From Ascidia mentula (taxonomy: Eukaryota; Chordata; Ascidiacea; Phlebobranchia; Ascidiidae): 64,000 nucleotides of DNA. A model generated the notes under the pieces. The model saw only the letters and a list, made by a program, of their open reading frames with translations, searched no databases and was not told the origin of the DNA. The translations under genes were made by a program, and so were the position numbers. Shown in pieces: positions 38,173-63,500 of this stretch; within the stretch, counting starts at the first letter, position 1, and the number at the start of each line of letters is the position of its first letter. The stretch is from the NCBI GenBank assembly GCA_947561715.1, contig OX387198.1, forward strand, positions 6,324,001 to 6,388,000, written 5' to 3'.

Positions 38173-41100
38173 TTATAGACTGATCATGTTCCAAACTATT
38201 TCCAAATTCGTGAGGCATTTTTGGATTTTGTGTTCTCTTTCTTCATCGTCTATGATTTTCGTTTGGCGATACGCTCTCTGCGCTCTTGTATAATATTCGG
38301 CGCTCTTTTCCAGTCGGGATGTGTTATGAAAAAGAACTCCTATGTTAAACAATAGTTCGGCATACACTTTGCTATCTTCGGCGTTTTCACCAAACACGTC
38401 GTCAAAAATCTTTAAAGCACTCATTATTGTGGCTTCTTGCTTTAACCAATCACCGACCAAGTCGTGAACTCGTTCTATGTAATGTAAACATAACACTTCA
38501 CATACAGTCTTAAGTTTGTCCCCCAGGTTTTTAGTATTCCTGATTTGAATGCGCATATTCTGCATCTGACTGATCACATAGAACTTTACGAAACACTTTT
38601 GCTCCCAATTGACTGCTGGTGCGGAGAAAATATTTTGAGCTGTTGCTTTAAACCCCCACACGCAGTCTTCCAAACCCTTAGCTACAATTTCGGGATCATT
38701 ACAAACCAAATAGCGATCACATGCGAGCCTGTAAAATACGATAGTTTCTGCATATTTTTCCTCTAGCCTTTTTTCTTCGGCCTTTACTTTCAGGTACTTT
38801 CCTAGTTCCTGAGCTGGGCCTTTCATTTTCGTAGAAATATTCCGTCTGGTGGTGTCTGACTTCATGTATTTTCCGTTCTCAATAAGTTTGACATACTCTT
38901 CAATAAGAGGACCCAGACCGTGGAGGAGCGATTCTGCAAGAAAAAAATAGCATTGAGAAAACATGTAGCCTATAGTATTAACTGGTCAACACTTCTCAAA
39001 GGAAATATCGCAAATTTCAAAGATTGTTTTTAAATGCAATTTAAACTTCACGGAATCCAAAACAAATTCAGTAAAATATAGTGTTGTGGTAGCCTACCCA
39101 TATCCTTAAGAGTAGATGACTCTGAATTAATCTGCTTATTGTGTTCAGTTTCTGATGTAGACGGTACGTTATCTGCTGCTGCATCTGTAGAACAAACATA
39201 TGTCGTTTCAATTTTTAACAATGATCCCGAAAAATATTAGCAACGTAATAAATAATGCCAAACCTTCCGAGTCAGTCGTCGAGTCCAAAAAAACCACGGA
39301 ATTGGTAATATTTGTATCGATGTAAATGTGAGTTGTAGGAGGGGGGCGAGGCACTGTGATGCATTTTTTTCATTTGGTTATAACCAGTGGAGTAAATTTT
39401 TAGCAATACAAAATAAATTGAATCTAAAATGTGACAAAAATTCAATATCAACTTACTTAAATTGTGCCCTCCCACAAAAAGATGCTTTTTTATATTGGGC
39501 TCCTCTGAAGTCGTGCAACGGAGGTCGAGTTTCAGCATCTTAATACCAACCTTCCAGTTTCCATCACGTGACAAGTGGAATTGCGTCAGGTCTTTGGAGT
39601 TTACCCATGCTCCTTCCATAATAACAGTTTGTGGTTCCACATTCACTCCATCGCCAGTTATAGTCAGTTCGAGGTGTGGATGCCACGCGCTAATATATGA
39701 CATATATTTACCGTAACCACAAAAAAGTAACTATTTTAGATTCGGAATATGTGCATTTTGACTCGTTTGATTTCTATTTTCCAAAATTTAAAGTGTAGTT
39801 GTTTCCTATATTCACAGTCCAGACGAACCTCAGTAAAAACGTTGCATCAAAGACGGTGCTGAGTTCCGGATATGATCCCGCATCATCTATGCAGTCACAG
39901 ATATACACAGATGCTACAATCTCATGTACAATTTCTTCCTGGTAGGTTGGTACTGCAAAGATTATTGCCTTTTCTTTCAGGAACCCCATGTACTTTCGCG
40001 TGTTGGTAAATATAACATCAAAACTAAATGCAACAAATGTATTAAATTCGCAGGAAAAATACAATATAATAGCCGGATGCAATTAACGTACAAAGAAAAG
40101 TGGTTCGTTTTGAAAGAGAACGACCGTGTGGTTTTATCCATTTTCAGGTTAGTTAAAGAGTGCCAGTCCTCTTTCTCCGATTTTACCCGCACCTGAAAAA
40201 GTGGAACATTTTTAATCATGTTCAGTTGTAGCTTTTTTCAACTTACGACAACATCTACTGGGATGTCGCTGGTATTTCGAAAGCACGTCGGAATTGTGAT
40301 TTCTATTGGTTGATTGAATTGCATGCCTTCTGGCTCACATTTTAAGATTGGTGTTATTCTGCCATCGGTTGAGGTTGACTGTAAAACAAAATCAGATGTA
40401 AAATAGCCTTAGCAGCCTGTCTGGGGGAAATGTACAAAAGTCAAATAAAACTTATTGAGGTATCTGTTTTGTTTAAAGAACGAAATAATGAATAAAACGA
40501 TGAGTGTACCTTAGAAGAATCAGGGTAAAATGCCGTGATAGATATGGTAACATCCTCAGCACAAGCACAAGGTGGAAAAATAACAACACATCTGCCAGCT
40601 GTTGCCTTGGCTCCATCTTTTCCGACTTTTTGAGAGGTTAGAAGGCATTTCCAGGGTTTCATGTCTAATTCCCCACTAATTGCCTCGACGAGTTTCACCT
40701 GTGAGGAACAAACAGAAAGAAGCGTAGTCATTCATTGCTTTTAGAAACCTAAACTGGTAAAATTGTGCATATAATAAGTTCAGAATAGGCGGATGACACG
40801 ACAATCAGCAGATTGAACTGTAAGATGTTAGGGTTGCTAAAAATGATTGAAATGTGTTTGATAGAAAATACTACTTTTAGTCTTTTTAATATGTAGAAAC
40901 AAGATTAAATGCAATTTGGTTTAGTCTCGTTTTGTACGTGAAGTTAATATTTGAGGAATTTTAAGGAAAAAGTCACAGTTATAGTAAAACATTAACGAAC
41001 CTTTTGTTCAGTAATTACGTTTTGCTTTGAGGGGACGTCAGATTTGGGAATGTCCGTTGTTGTTGTCTAACAAAATACATGACAACTCTATTTAGTAAAA

Positions 41101-44100
41101 CCTATTGTATGACTTCTTACGTGCTTACGTGTTGTTCGAAACGTTCTTTGTTGTTGGTAGGTCGCTCTAAAGACAATTAAGTTCTTTTATAAATGCAAAT
41201 CCTGAGAACCAACAGTGTACACAAACTGTCATATTTTTTCGTTTCAAGCAAAACATTACTAAACGTTGCATATATTTTACTGATTCACATCGTCAACTTA
41301 CCAACAACCATCGCGTCGACGTCAAACTTTTTTTTCAGTTTGGCAAGGCTTTCTTTTTTAAGCGCAAGCATATCTTTTTGAAGTGCAATGTATTCCTCTT
41401 CAAGTGCCGGCATTTCTTCACGAAGTGCAAGAGTTTCCTTTTCCTCACCATGCTCATCAATGGTAATAACACTATCTGGAGCTTTAACAAATGAAACACA
41501 AAGCGTTTTAGTTAAACTTCAGCGCAAACTAATGTGTTTCAATCTTTAGAAGACACATCATTTCACACCCAAAATATTTTTTCTCCGGTCCCGTATTTGC
41601 TTTAAAACTTTAAAAAGTCGTCAGTAGCTTTATGATTGTACAGTTTGTTGAAAAGAGCTGCAATACGTCCAGGCTACCTTTTGATCGCAATGTCAGTACA
41701 TTACTTCTGTGACGTTTATGGTGCCTAATACGCAAGGTGTATATCGTCTAAAACCTATCGTCTAAAAAGCACCTTGCTGTTTTCGGTTGCTTTTGTCCGT
41801 CGTCTCTTCTGTTGCAATTAGGCTTTCAGCTTTAGGTTTCTCCGGAGTTAAATTGGCACCATCTAAATTAAAAAAAGGAAAATAATATGTAAAAACAATC
41901 TGAGCCAACTGCAGTTCAAAAATTACGTTGCATGGTGCCAAAAAGGTATATGTGGGTATAAAGACTGCAAATCGACAAACGGTTTTTAATTTTTTTAAAA
42001 TAGAGACAGGTGTCCGGTTCGCTCAAATCATATTGAAATGTCGTCACACCAGATCTTTGCTTTATTGCCGCGGACAGTTTCTTTTTACTCGCGAGTGCGG
42101 TTATATACGAGCAAACACGTACTGAATGTCAAACAAAGCAACAGTTATATAAAGGTTTTGATCCCACTGACGCAAGGCTATTGTCAAAGCTTGTTAAAAG
42201 GTTACCACCCTGTTTCATGTTCAGTATATGTTTTACAAATATTTGCAACCTATGCGCCGTTTTGTTTAGTATTGCCGCGTTCTAGTGTCGGATTGCCAGT
42301 AACAAAAGTATTTTGAAACGGGAAAAGGAGTCGTTGAAGGGACTCATCAGCGACATTTAACTTTGCTTCAAAAGGACACCTTCTTATTACGTGGGCATTG
42401 CCCCCTCTGGTAGTTGTTGACTAAAGCGATTTTTTACAACTTACCGGCGATATTTTCCAGTTTTAATTCATCATTTGATTTTTTTATGATGTTATCACCC
42501 ATCACGCTCTCAGGGAAAGGTTTAACACCACCATCATGCCTGCTTCTGGATGGTTCAACAGCTAAATTACAATATAGTTATCACATATCAGATCGATAAG
42601 CACTTCTCAAAGCATGCAACACTTAAATGCACTTTTGGTTAATATGTTTGCTCTCTATATCACACTATGGTTTGAGCGAAATGCCATTGTTTGCAAAACT
42701 GGTTTTACCACTAAACGTTGAGGGTCACAAATGTAAATACAGATTCAGCACGCGTGGTCATACCTGAACTCACAATCCAGGTAGTTTGTGGTAGTTTGAC
42801 CGGGTATTCGTCACTTTTACACGAGGTTGGATCTTCATTAATGGAAGTTGAAGAGGTTGCAACTGAAACAAAGCCAATTGACAAATTTATTTAAATACGA
42901 AAACACGAAAGCACGGAAGCTCCATCTTTTACACAAACCTAATTACAGGGAATGAAGTCATACCTTTTTCATTTTCTTCATTCAAGTTTTCAGACATGGA
43001 ACTGGTGGTGGTGAAATTTCCTGTGTCATCACCACTTGCTATTGCTCTCCCTTCTACGTATAAATGACAAAAAAAGCTTATACTTTCTGAAAACAGATTT
43101 TTGTAACTCACTTTCTGCATTACGCACACTCATTCCTGTTGAGGAATTGTCAGTGTCATCTTTGAAGTCTAAAATGAACGTATTTAGCTCGCATTACATG
43201 CTTCAAAAAGTCGTCAGTAGCTTTATGATTGTACAGTTTGTTGAAAAGAGCTGCAATACGTCCAGGCTACCTTTTGATCGCAATGTCAGTACATTACTTC
43301 TGTGACGTTTATGGTGCCTAATACGCAAGGTGAATGTCGTCTAAAACGTATCGTCTAAAAAGCACCTTGCTGTTTTCGGTTGCTTTTGTCCGTCGTCTCT
43401 TCTGCTGCAATTGGGCTTTCAGCTTTAGGTTTCTCCGGAGTTAAATTGGCACCATCTAAATTAAAAAAAGGAAAATAACTTGTATGTGATAACAATCTGA
43501 GCCAACTGCAGTTCAAAAATTACGTTGCATGGTGCCAAAAAGCCAAGGTATATGTGGGTATAAAGACTGCAAATCGACAAACGGTTTTTAATTTTTTTAA
43601 AATAGAGACAGGTGTCCGGTTCGCTCAAATCATATTGAAATGTCGTCACACCAGATCTTTTATGCTTAGATCACGTTTTATAAATCTTTGCAACGAGTGC
43701 GGCCCACGCAGGGTTTCGTTGAATCTCTTGTTTCATTGCCGCGTTCCAGTGTCAGGTTGCTTGTTGATAAAGTTTTTGTACAATCAAAGCGTATTGAATG
43801 TCAAAAAGCGAAATCAAAGACATATATGAATGCTTACTGTATGCTACACAACGTATGCTATTTTAGATCAAATCAAATTTAACAAATGAAACACCTTGAA
43901 ACTTTCGGTTAATTTTTTAATCGTTCTCAGTGCACTTGTTTTCGCTCAACAAGGTGTCATCACAGCAACAGCGGCACTAAAGTTTAAAACGCTATATTTT
44001 ATTGCACATTGTAATGATCTCAACAATACATGGTTCAAAAACCATTGGTGTGTTGTCAATAATCACTGAAACTATTGCATGTATTTGTTTAGCTAATATA

Positions 44101-46597
44101 CCTATTCTATAAAATTTTGCGAAAGCTCAAAGGATTAGAGCTTGCCTAATAGTTAATGCGGCACTTGGCATATGGCTTATCGTAGAGGTCATGGTTTGGA
44201 ACACATTTGCAACTTGTCACCTTGCGAGCAGTTTAGTTGTTTCTCTTTTGCTTTATTGCGCGGACAGTTTCTTGTTACTCGGGAGTGCGGTTATATACGA
44301 GCAAACACGTACTGAATGTCAAACAAAGCAACAGTTATATAAAGGTTTTGATCCCACTGACGCAAAGCCATTGTCAAAGCTTGTTAAAAGGTTACCACCC
44401 TGTTTCATGTTTAGTATATGTTTTACAAACATTTGCAACCTATGCGCCGTTTTGTTTAGTATTGCCGCGTTCCAGTGTCAGATTGCTAGTAACAAAAGTA
44501 TTTTGAAACGGAAAAAGGAGTCGCTGAAGGGACTCATCAGCGACATTTAACTTTGCTTCAAGGACACCTTCTTATTACGTGGGCATTGGCCCCTCTGGTA
44601 GTTGTTGGCTAAAGCGATTTTTTACAACTTACCGGCGATATTTTCCAGTTTTAATTCATCATTTGATTTTCTTATGATGTTATCACCCATCACGCTCTCA
44701 GGGAAAGGTTTAACACCACCATCATGCCTGCTTCTGGATGGTTCAACAGCTAAATTACAATATAGTTATCACATATCAGATCGATAAGCACTTCTCAAAG
44801 CATGCAACACTTAAATGCACTTTTGTTTAATATGTTTGCTCTCTATATCACACTATGGTTTGAGCGAAATGCCATTGTTTGCAAAACTGGTTTTACCACT
44901 AAACGTTGAGGGTCACAAATGTAAATACACATTCAGCACGCGTGGTCATACCTGAACTCACAATCCAGGTAGTTTGTGGTAGTTTGGCCGGGTATTCGTC
45001 ATTTTTACACGAGGTTGGATCTTCATTAATGGAAGTTGAAGAGGTTGCAACTGAAACAAAGCCAATTGACAAATTTATTTAAATACGAAAACACGAAAGC
45101 ACGGAAGCTCCAACTTTTACACAAACCGAATTACAGTGAATGAAGTCATACCTTTTTCATTTTCTTCATTCAAGTTTTCAGACATGGAACTGGTGGTGGT
45201 GAAATTTCCTGTGTCGTCACCGCTTGGTATTGCTCTCCCTTCTACGTATAAAAAACAAAAAAAAGCTTAAACTTTCTGAAAACAGATTTTTGTAACTCAC
45301 TTTCTGCAATACGCACACTCGTTCCTGTTGAGGAATTGTCAGTGTCATCTTTGAATTCTAAAATGCATGTATTTAGCTCGCATTATATGCTTTAAATTTA
45401 AATCTAATCACCATTACCATCGAACTTTTTTCTTCTAATGTTAAACTGGTAGATTGGAACTGGAAAGTTTCGTTTTTCTCTTGATCGAATAAAGATTTTT
45501 TTTTCTTCCATGTGAGATGTGGCTTTTGCTGCTTGGAACATAATAACCGACGTACTTTGCTGTTTAAGAAGCAACTGCAGTTGTTCTACGACGTACTGCA
45601 TCGTGGGGCGTCTAGACGGTTCTTGATTCCAGCATTGATACATCAACTTTTCAAGGACATCTACTAATGCTCTTTCATTTTTGCTCAGAGACTGTTTCAT
45701 TTTTTGTATTGCTGCACATTCGGGTCTACGACCTTCCATGATGCAAAATCTCAATGATTCGTCGCTTTGGGGCGAATAGGGCAATTGACGTGTGAGAAAC
45801 ATGTGAATGAGGAGAGCAAAGGCATAAATATCGAGCTCTTTGGTCAGATTCATTTCGGGATTTTTTAATCTTTCTGGGGCTGTGTAATAGGGCGTATATT
45901 GAGGTTTTCCGAGTGTCCCGGTTAACAAGCAATCCTGGTTAGTTGAACCGGTTATATATGCAAGCATCGCACTGCCAAAGTCGCCCAATTTACAAATGAT
46001 ATACTTGGACACAAAGATGTTTGCTGGTTTTATGTCTCCGTGAATTAAACTCTTGATCATCAAATTGTGGCAAAAAGCAATAGCTTTGGCAATGTTTAGC
46101 AACATTCTGACCCGCAGATCAACACCCAACTCAATTGAAGTATCTAACAAGAGGTTGTGTAGATTTCCACCTTTGCAAAATTTCATCACGATTCCAATTG
46201 TAAATGACCATTGGACCCAACCATGTACACGCACTATATATTTATGTTTGGCTTTTTCCAGGTGATTCATTTCACTTCTCATACTTTAAAAAGTTTAAAA
46301 AAAAGTTTTTTATTAATCTCTACTTATAGTGATAAACTTACGTTCTTAGTATCTTTTGCTTCTCATTAGCGTCACCATAGGAAAAGATTTTGACAGCCAC
46401 ATCCTGTTTTAATTTCTTGTGGTAACCAAACAATACATCGCCGTAACCGCCACGGCCTGCTTCATAACAATTCGGGTCGCATTCAATATCATCGGCGTCA
46501 AACTCGACAAACTGGGAAACAACTTAGTTAAAATGAGCTTAACAAAATAATCGAAAAATCAAACCTCTCCCATCCCCTTTTCTCTGAAATGCTGCAT
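38173..46597 (-). CDS. Kinase, coiled coil, ZU5, UPA-like, TPR-like protein
   Basis: Twenty-three minus-strand exons fit in phase to about 1318 residues: 46565-46597, 46342-46511, 45418-46283, 45301-45357, 45152-45241, 44952-45050, 44633-44749, 43366-43455, 43112-43168, 42964-43053, 42764-42862, 42445-42561, 41773-41862, 41302-41481, 41129-41166, 41001-41066, 40510-40698, 40247-40378, 40092-40192, 39829-40023, 39457-39689, 39098-39184, 38173-38933. Kinase at about 12-330: GRGGYGDV loop, VAVK lysine, HGDIKPAN catalytic loop (Gly where RD kinases have Arg), DFG and APE. It resembles RIPK/TKL kinases. Then two 151-residue copies of a Ser/Thr/Glu-rich linker, a heptad segment with repeated ALxxE, a ZU5 domain (ITPILKCEPEGMQFNQPIEITIP), a UPA-like part after NHFS, and a TPR-like C-terminus. 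There is no transmembrane or death domain. A cytosolic signalling role is inferred. An upstream 5' exon is possible. Confidence 0.8.
41612..43204. repeat. Intragenic tandem duplication, unit 1
   Basis: The left unit (3' on the gene strand) of a direct duplication. It holds coding exons 43112-43168, 42964-43053, 42764-42862, 42445-42561 and 41773-41862 plus their introns. It opens with the AAAAAGTCGTCAGTAGC block that recurs at 43205. Exons and introns are both nearly identical to unit 2. Confidence 0.9.
43205..45395. repeat. Intragenic tandem duplication, unit 2
   Basis: The right unit, with exons 45301-45357, 45152-45241, 44952-45050, 44633-44749 and 43366-43455, the same five lengths (57, 90, 99, 117, 90 nt) as unit 1. 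It is about 600 bp longer because the intron 43456-44632 is 1177 bp against 583 bp in unit 1. The extra part includes diverged repeats of nearby intron sequence (ATTGCCGCGTTCCAGTGTCA twice). Confidence 0.9.
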
Positions 46598-48385
46598 TTT
46601 TCCTTTCGGGTCCAACTGTTAAACCGGTGGATGGTTGTGTTCTTCAGTGAAACGGCATAACTTAGCGCCAACTAATGCAAAGCTACTGATACTTCGCTCA
46701 AATCGGCAACTTCACTTTTTGCAAAAGCTGACAAGCTAATTCTGCATCTCTGGTACAACACTGGGGTTGCTCTTATACATATAGGGTTGTTACATGAGCC
46801 GAACAACCCCTGATGGTGATTGTTTACTCTGAACTGAGCTGAAACCTGACCCTCCATAGGGGGCACGAAAGATGTAGAATCCGAGTATGACAAAGTTACA
46901 TGGCAAAGGTCGGAAATAAGGGCAAAATGTACAATGACAACAGACTAGGGCAACAACAAGCTTTTGCAAAAACTCGTCGAGCGGCTGCAAGACGACCAAC
47001 GCCTTTCCGACCATCCATACATGGTTAAAGAATATGTTAAATGCGCGAAGCAACTTTGAAAGATGTTTCACATAACATGCATTATGATCAATATCCTCAT
47101 TCCAATTTAATTGTGCCCACGCTTCATTATAACCAAGAACGTTTTTACATCAGTAGGCATTGTATTACTGGACATTGACAACCGCGATAAGTGATTGACA
47201 CAGCAATAGATAGCAAGATCAAATCCATTATTCTTAAATTAGTGCGTCGTGACTTTGCTTGTCATAGGTCGCCACAAGAATATTTCCATATTTGCAGATG
47301 CCAACGCTCCAACGCTATACTACTGATAGTTTAATTATCTGTCCTTCTGGCACAATTAAACATAACTTTCATTGACTGACATTTCACCAGCTATACTGAT
47401 AACCTACATGATTACTCTGTATCGGCATTGCTTCAGTAGCTTTTCATACGACTTCCAAGACGAGGCATAAGCTGGAGCGGCGTGTATTTGAAAGCACGTG
47501 TTAGTTCGTCGCAATCTCAAGCTTTAGCCGGGGCGCACGAATGCAGCAACTGCCGTTGTGTTACCGGTAAGAAATGAAGCAAATATAAGACAAAAAGTAA
47601 TCTCCTGTCGATCATTTACAGCGCCAGGCGATCTGCTCGTACCGTTACGATTTCAACCGAATATGAATCCACAACAAGTCGTTATACCGATCACACACAC
47701 AAAGGGAATTGCACAGATACGATTGGGGAGCGCCGAAGAACGTGTTCGTTACGGATGCGAAAGACAAAAAAACGATAAAATAAATAGGAAATCTTACAAG
47801 GATGGTTAGGATTTTCTATTACGGTTTACGAAAAGGTAAAGGGATTTTATTGCACGAAAATTTGACAAGTGTTTCGCGCGCCGTAGGCGTCCTTGGATGA
47901 CGTCACGGGCAGTTGATACACGGCGGTTGAAAGGTGGATCGTTCGTGGTACTGCGCGACAGAAGAATTCAAAAGCGCTCCAGCTCGTCTCGCGTTTCGCA
48001 GTGACACGCACAAAGCACAATGATTTGCATACGAGCGCGGCGAAAAAAATTTTGTGCAAATTTCCAACGAATGGAAATCGGGAAAGTACCTAAACCGAGC
48101 GGGCCTTGTATGTAAGATATGGCGTGCCATCAAAAGTAACGTTTAAAATGAGAGCGTTAAGTGCACGACTATCTGCAGTAATGGCAACAGTATGAACAAA
48201 AACAGTAATTGGAATGCGCTAAGTGAGCCGAAGGGAAAGCACTCGCCACCGTTGATGACGTAAGCTAATGCGTCACAGGCTGTTCGGCGTACAGTTTTAT
48301 TAGGCCCGCGCAACAGCCGGTAGCTTATTTCATTTTTCTGGCCATCTTCAACGATCCGAAGTGACGTCACTCTAAGATGACGTCA
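46598..48385. other. Spacer between GALNT2 and the kinase gene
   Basis: Both flanking genes run on the minus strand, so this holds the GALNT2 3' UTR (possible signal TTTATT near 48296) and the kinase gene promoter. A plus frame of 83 codons at 47558-47809 is not recognised and has no clear splice partners. The 47-bp dispersed repeat copy lies at 47951-47997. Confidence 0.5.
47951..47997 (+). repeat. 47-bp dispersed repeat, copy 2
   Basis: The partner of 37638-37684 (44 of 47 bases). The flanks differ on both sides, so the conserved unit is short. Its nature is unknown. Confidence 0.6.
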
Positions 48386-60563
<12,178 letters not shown>

Positions 60564-63500
60564 TACGAGATAGACCGTTAACGAAATAAATAATCAAACT
60601 ACAAAACTGTTCCAAATTGTGCGACGGTTTGCACCTTGGTCAAATCATGTTGCCAGTGGGATCTTCTTCCAAACTACCCAAAAAGACTCTACACTAAAAA
60701 GAAATACATAGCATTCAAAAACAGTGGACTAACAATGAATTGTAACTAATTAGAATACGTCCTCTTACACAGCATTGACATTAACCTTCCCACGCCTGGC
60801 GCGCATCTCAACAAGTGAAGCTAAATCGTCGCGGTGCGTAATATCATGGAAACAGCAACGTCACAATAGTCACGCTTCACTGCTCAATTATCCCTTCTTC
60901 ATTCGCCCTGCGGCATTCACGGCAGACGTTTCTAAAACGGTAAACTGGGATTTCTTAGGAAAGGCTTGCCTTATAGGGATATTGTTTTGAAATTTTCTTT
61001 GTCTATTGTCCTCAGTAGGTTCCCTCGGGTGATATCAACAAGGAAGATGTGGCCTAAAAACTTTTTCTCACACACAGAGAACTTTCAAACTTCACAATTT
61101 CGTGTTCTGGCAAACCAGAAGTCGACAAAAATGCAACCAAAAGGGGGTGCGCCAAATTAAACTAGCTGTGTGCAGTGACCATATTGATCAGTCCACAATG
61201 GTTAAAACTTTGCAAAGTGAGCTATAATGTGTGTGTGCTGTGGCCACTGCACACAAAGATGATGGTGTATTTGCGCCAACACATTACAGAGCGATAAACA
61301 ACCAATCAATTATTGACTGTAATTTAAAATTGCAGATTTTGTTTAGAAGTTGTTCCAGCCGTCTATGGGGATTGCTAGGCTTAGGCCTATTTACATTATT
61401 CGAAATGTGACTCTTTTTGATAGAGAATTAAACCATGTTTAGCCTTTGGCAAAGTACTCCATAGCGACACTTGCTGGTTAATTTTTTTTTAAATATAGCC
61501 GACTTGTGGCGCAAGAGAACTTTGTATATACCTGCTCAACAGCGATTCGTGGCCAGGATCCTGGGTTCAAATCCCGGTGTGGTTAAACAAAAATAACAGC
61601 GACAAGATAAAAATCTCTAATAAACAAAACTGCTCAGCGACAAAGTTGTGACACAACTTTAACGGAAAAACATCTCAAAGTTTCAATAAACTAACAACTG
61701 ATAATGTAAGTTTTGTTTTAATATTTTCTTGGTTATTCTGCATGGATTTTACCATGGAAACGATCCTGAAAAGCCATGGAAACAAATCCTGTTGCCCTGA
61801 AAAAGTGATTTACTTTGTGTTGTTTCGTTCACTGCCAAAATATGGGTTCACAATAGCTTGTCAATGTAACTGACATAAGGATATTAGGGATTGGACCCCA
61901 TTAAGATATTTTCGTGAAATATTGACATGGGAGTGGCATTCCCGCAAACATCGTAGTTACGTTGTGGAACGCAGGTGCTAAAATAAATGTTGTTAAACAT
62001 AGCGGTCGCGCGAAGTGACAGCAATCTCACTATTACCTTCCTGTGTCGTACATGATTTTCAAAACCACTTACTCGGTAAATGCCAAGTTTAAAAACATTC
62101 ATCCCTACGGCGGCAATTAGGGCGGATAATGTTCTTGGTCGAAAGTGCTGACTAGCGCACACAAACCAATTAGACCCGTCCTAAGCAACGGAGTGCCGTC
62201 GTGACGTTTTGTTTACAAACACAGGAGCGAATGCGGCGCAAAGGTGATGCCCTGGTCGTAAATCAGCAATTTTATTGCCTGCTTTGCGATATCAGGCGTA
62301 AACGAAGTACGACCATCAGCACTGTGGCTGTATTTACTGGTGAAGGCGAAAGTGCAAACAAGATAACTTGCCACTGGAGGCGCATCAGAGACTAAAGTGG
62401 CGGAAAATCTTTAAGGCCTCAGGCTTGACCATTTTTTCATTCACCAGGAAACTGCTTTGGCCTATTAATGCATGAAATGTGGCTTGCTTAAACCAAGTCC
62501 TATAAAAGACTAGTTTGAGTTTTTTACTATCAATTATGCAAACATTAATTGTGCAAGTTAAGCATTACCAAACATTAAGTTGTGCTTCACAACATGGCAA
62601 TGGGGGACCGAAGTTGCGTTGTAGTGAGTACCCATGTGTCGCAAACAACAATTGCGCTTGACCGCAAGTGAACTTTCACCGCATGTTAGTTGTTACATAC
62701 TCTGATGCAGTTGATGACTAATGGTGTAATTCCCATGCACTGTATGAACTCAGTACTGGATTATTATTATCATTAAAAAAGCAAGCTTTAAGGTGAAAAT
62801 GTTGATTAGTTGCGCCAATAGAAAAAGACCCTCATGAGTTTAACGTTATTTAATATAGTCGATAGCGAAATCCATGACAGACAGCCTGGGATTAGGCACG
62901 ACACAATGGCTGGTGGTTTTGTGACCCGTCATGTTTACAGTGTTATGCAACATAAGTTATTGAGTCGCCAAAACAACATCAGTTGTCCTAATACTTATTG
63001 GTAGCCAAACATATTTACTTAATGTCCACACACATCTACGTATGACAATGTGTTGGTCAGTAGTGAGGGTCCAGAATTTTTAATGAATTCCATTTCCGGT
63101 TTAGTCTAAACCTAAATAATGCCTAAACGCGACCCCGAACAACGCCTCAGTTCCCGTTGGAATCGAGGCGCTTCGCATCAATAGACCTGACGCGGAGGCG
63201 AAACGAGAAAAAGGTAAGAGAGGCGACGGTCTCCTTTGTTTGGTCACAAACGATTGGCAGACAACTTCGGCCGAGCTCGCCCTAACGTGTCTGAATTGAT
63301 TAGATTCGTTCGGCAATGCAGCAGGTCAAACATCAATGGATCGCTCGACCTCTTTTTCAGGTGTTATGTTGCTCTTGGCAGGTGTACGCGTTCGAATAAG
63401 GTGTTTTCTGGGAACGAAGTACTGCACCTAACTTAAAGAAAGATTAAATTGAAATTTTGTTCTAAATTTTCGCCTTCTGCATGGTGAAAAAGCGACAACG

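Noticed and set aside
42287-42360. CTCATCAG near GAAAC, suggesting a second hammerhead
   Set aside because: On the minus strand CTGATGAG is present, but no GAAA follows stem II. Only a simple hairpin (GTCGNTGA with TCAGCGAC) remains; the same holds at 44519-44550.
47558-47809. Open frame of 83 codons (+)
   Set aside because: Looks partly plausible but has no signal peptide, domain or matching exons on either side.
63101-63218. Possible exon ending in a GTAAGA donor
   Set aside because: The frame that reads best has an upstream stop and no acceptor or start codon that fits.
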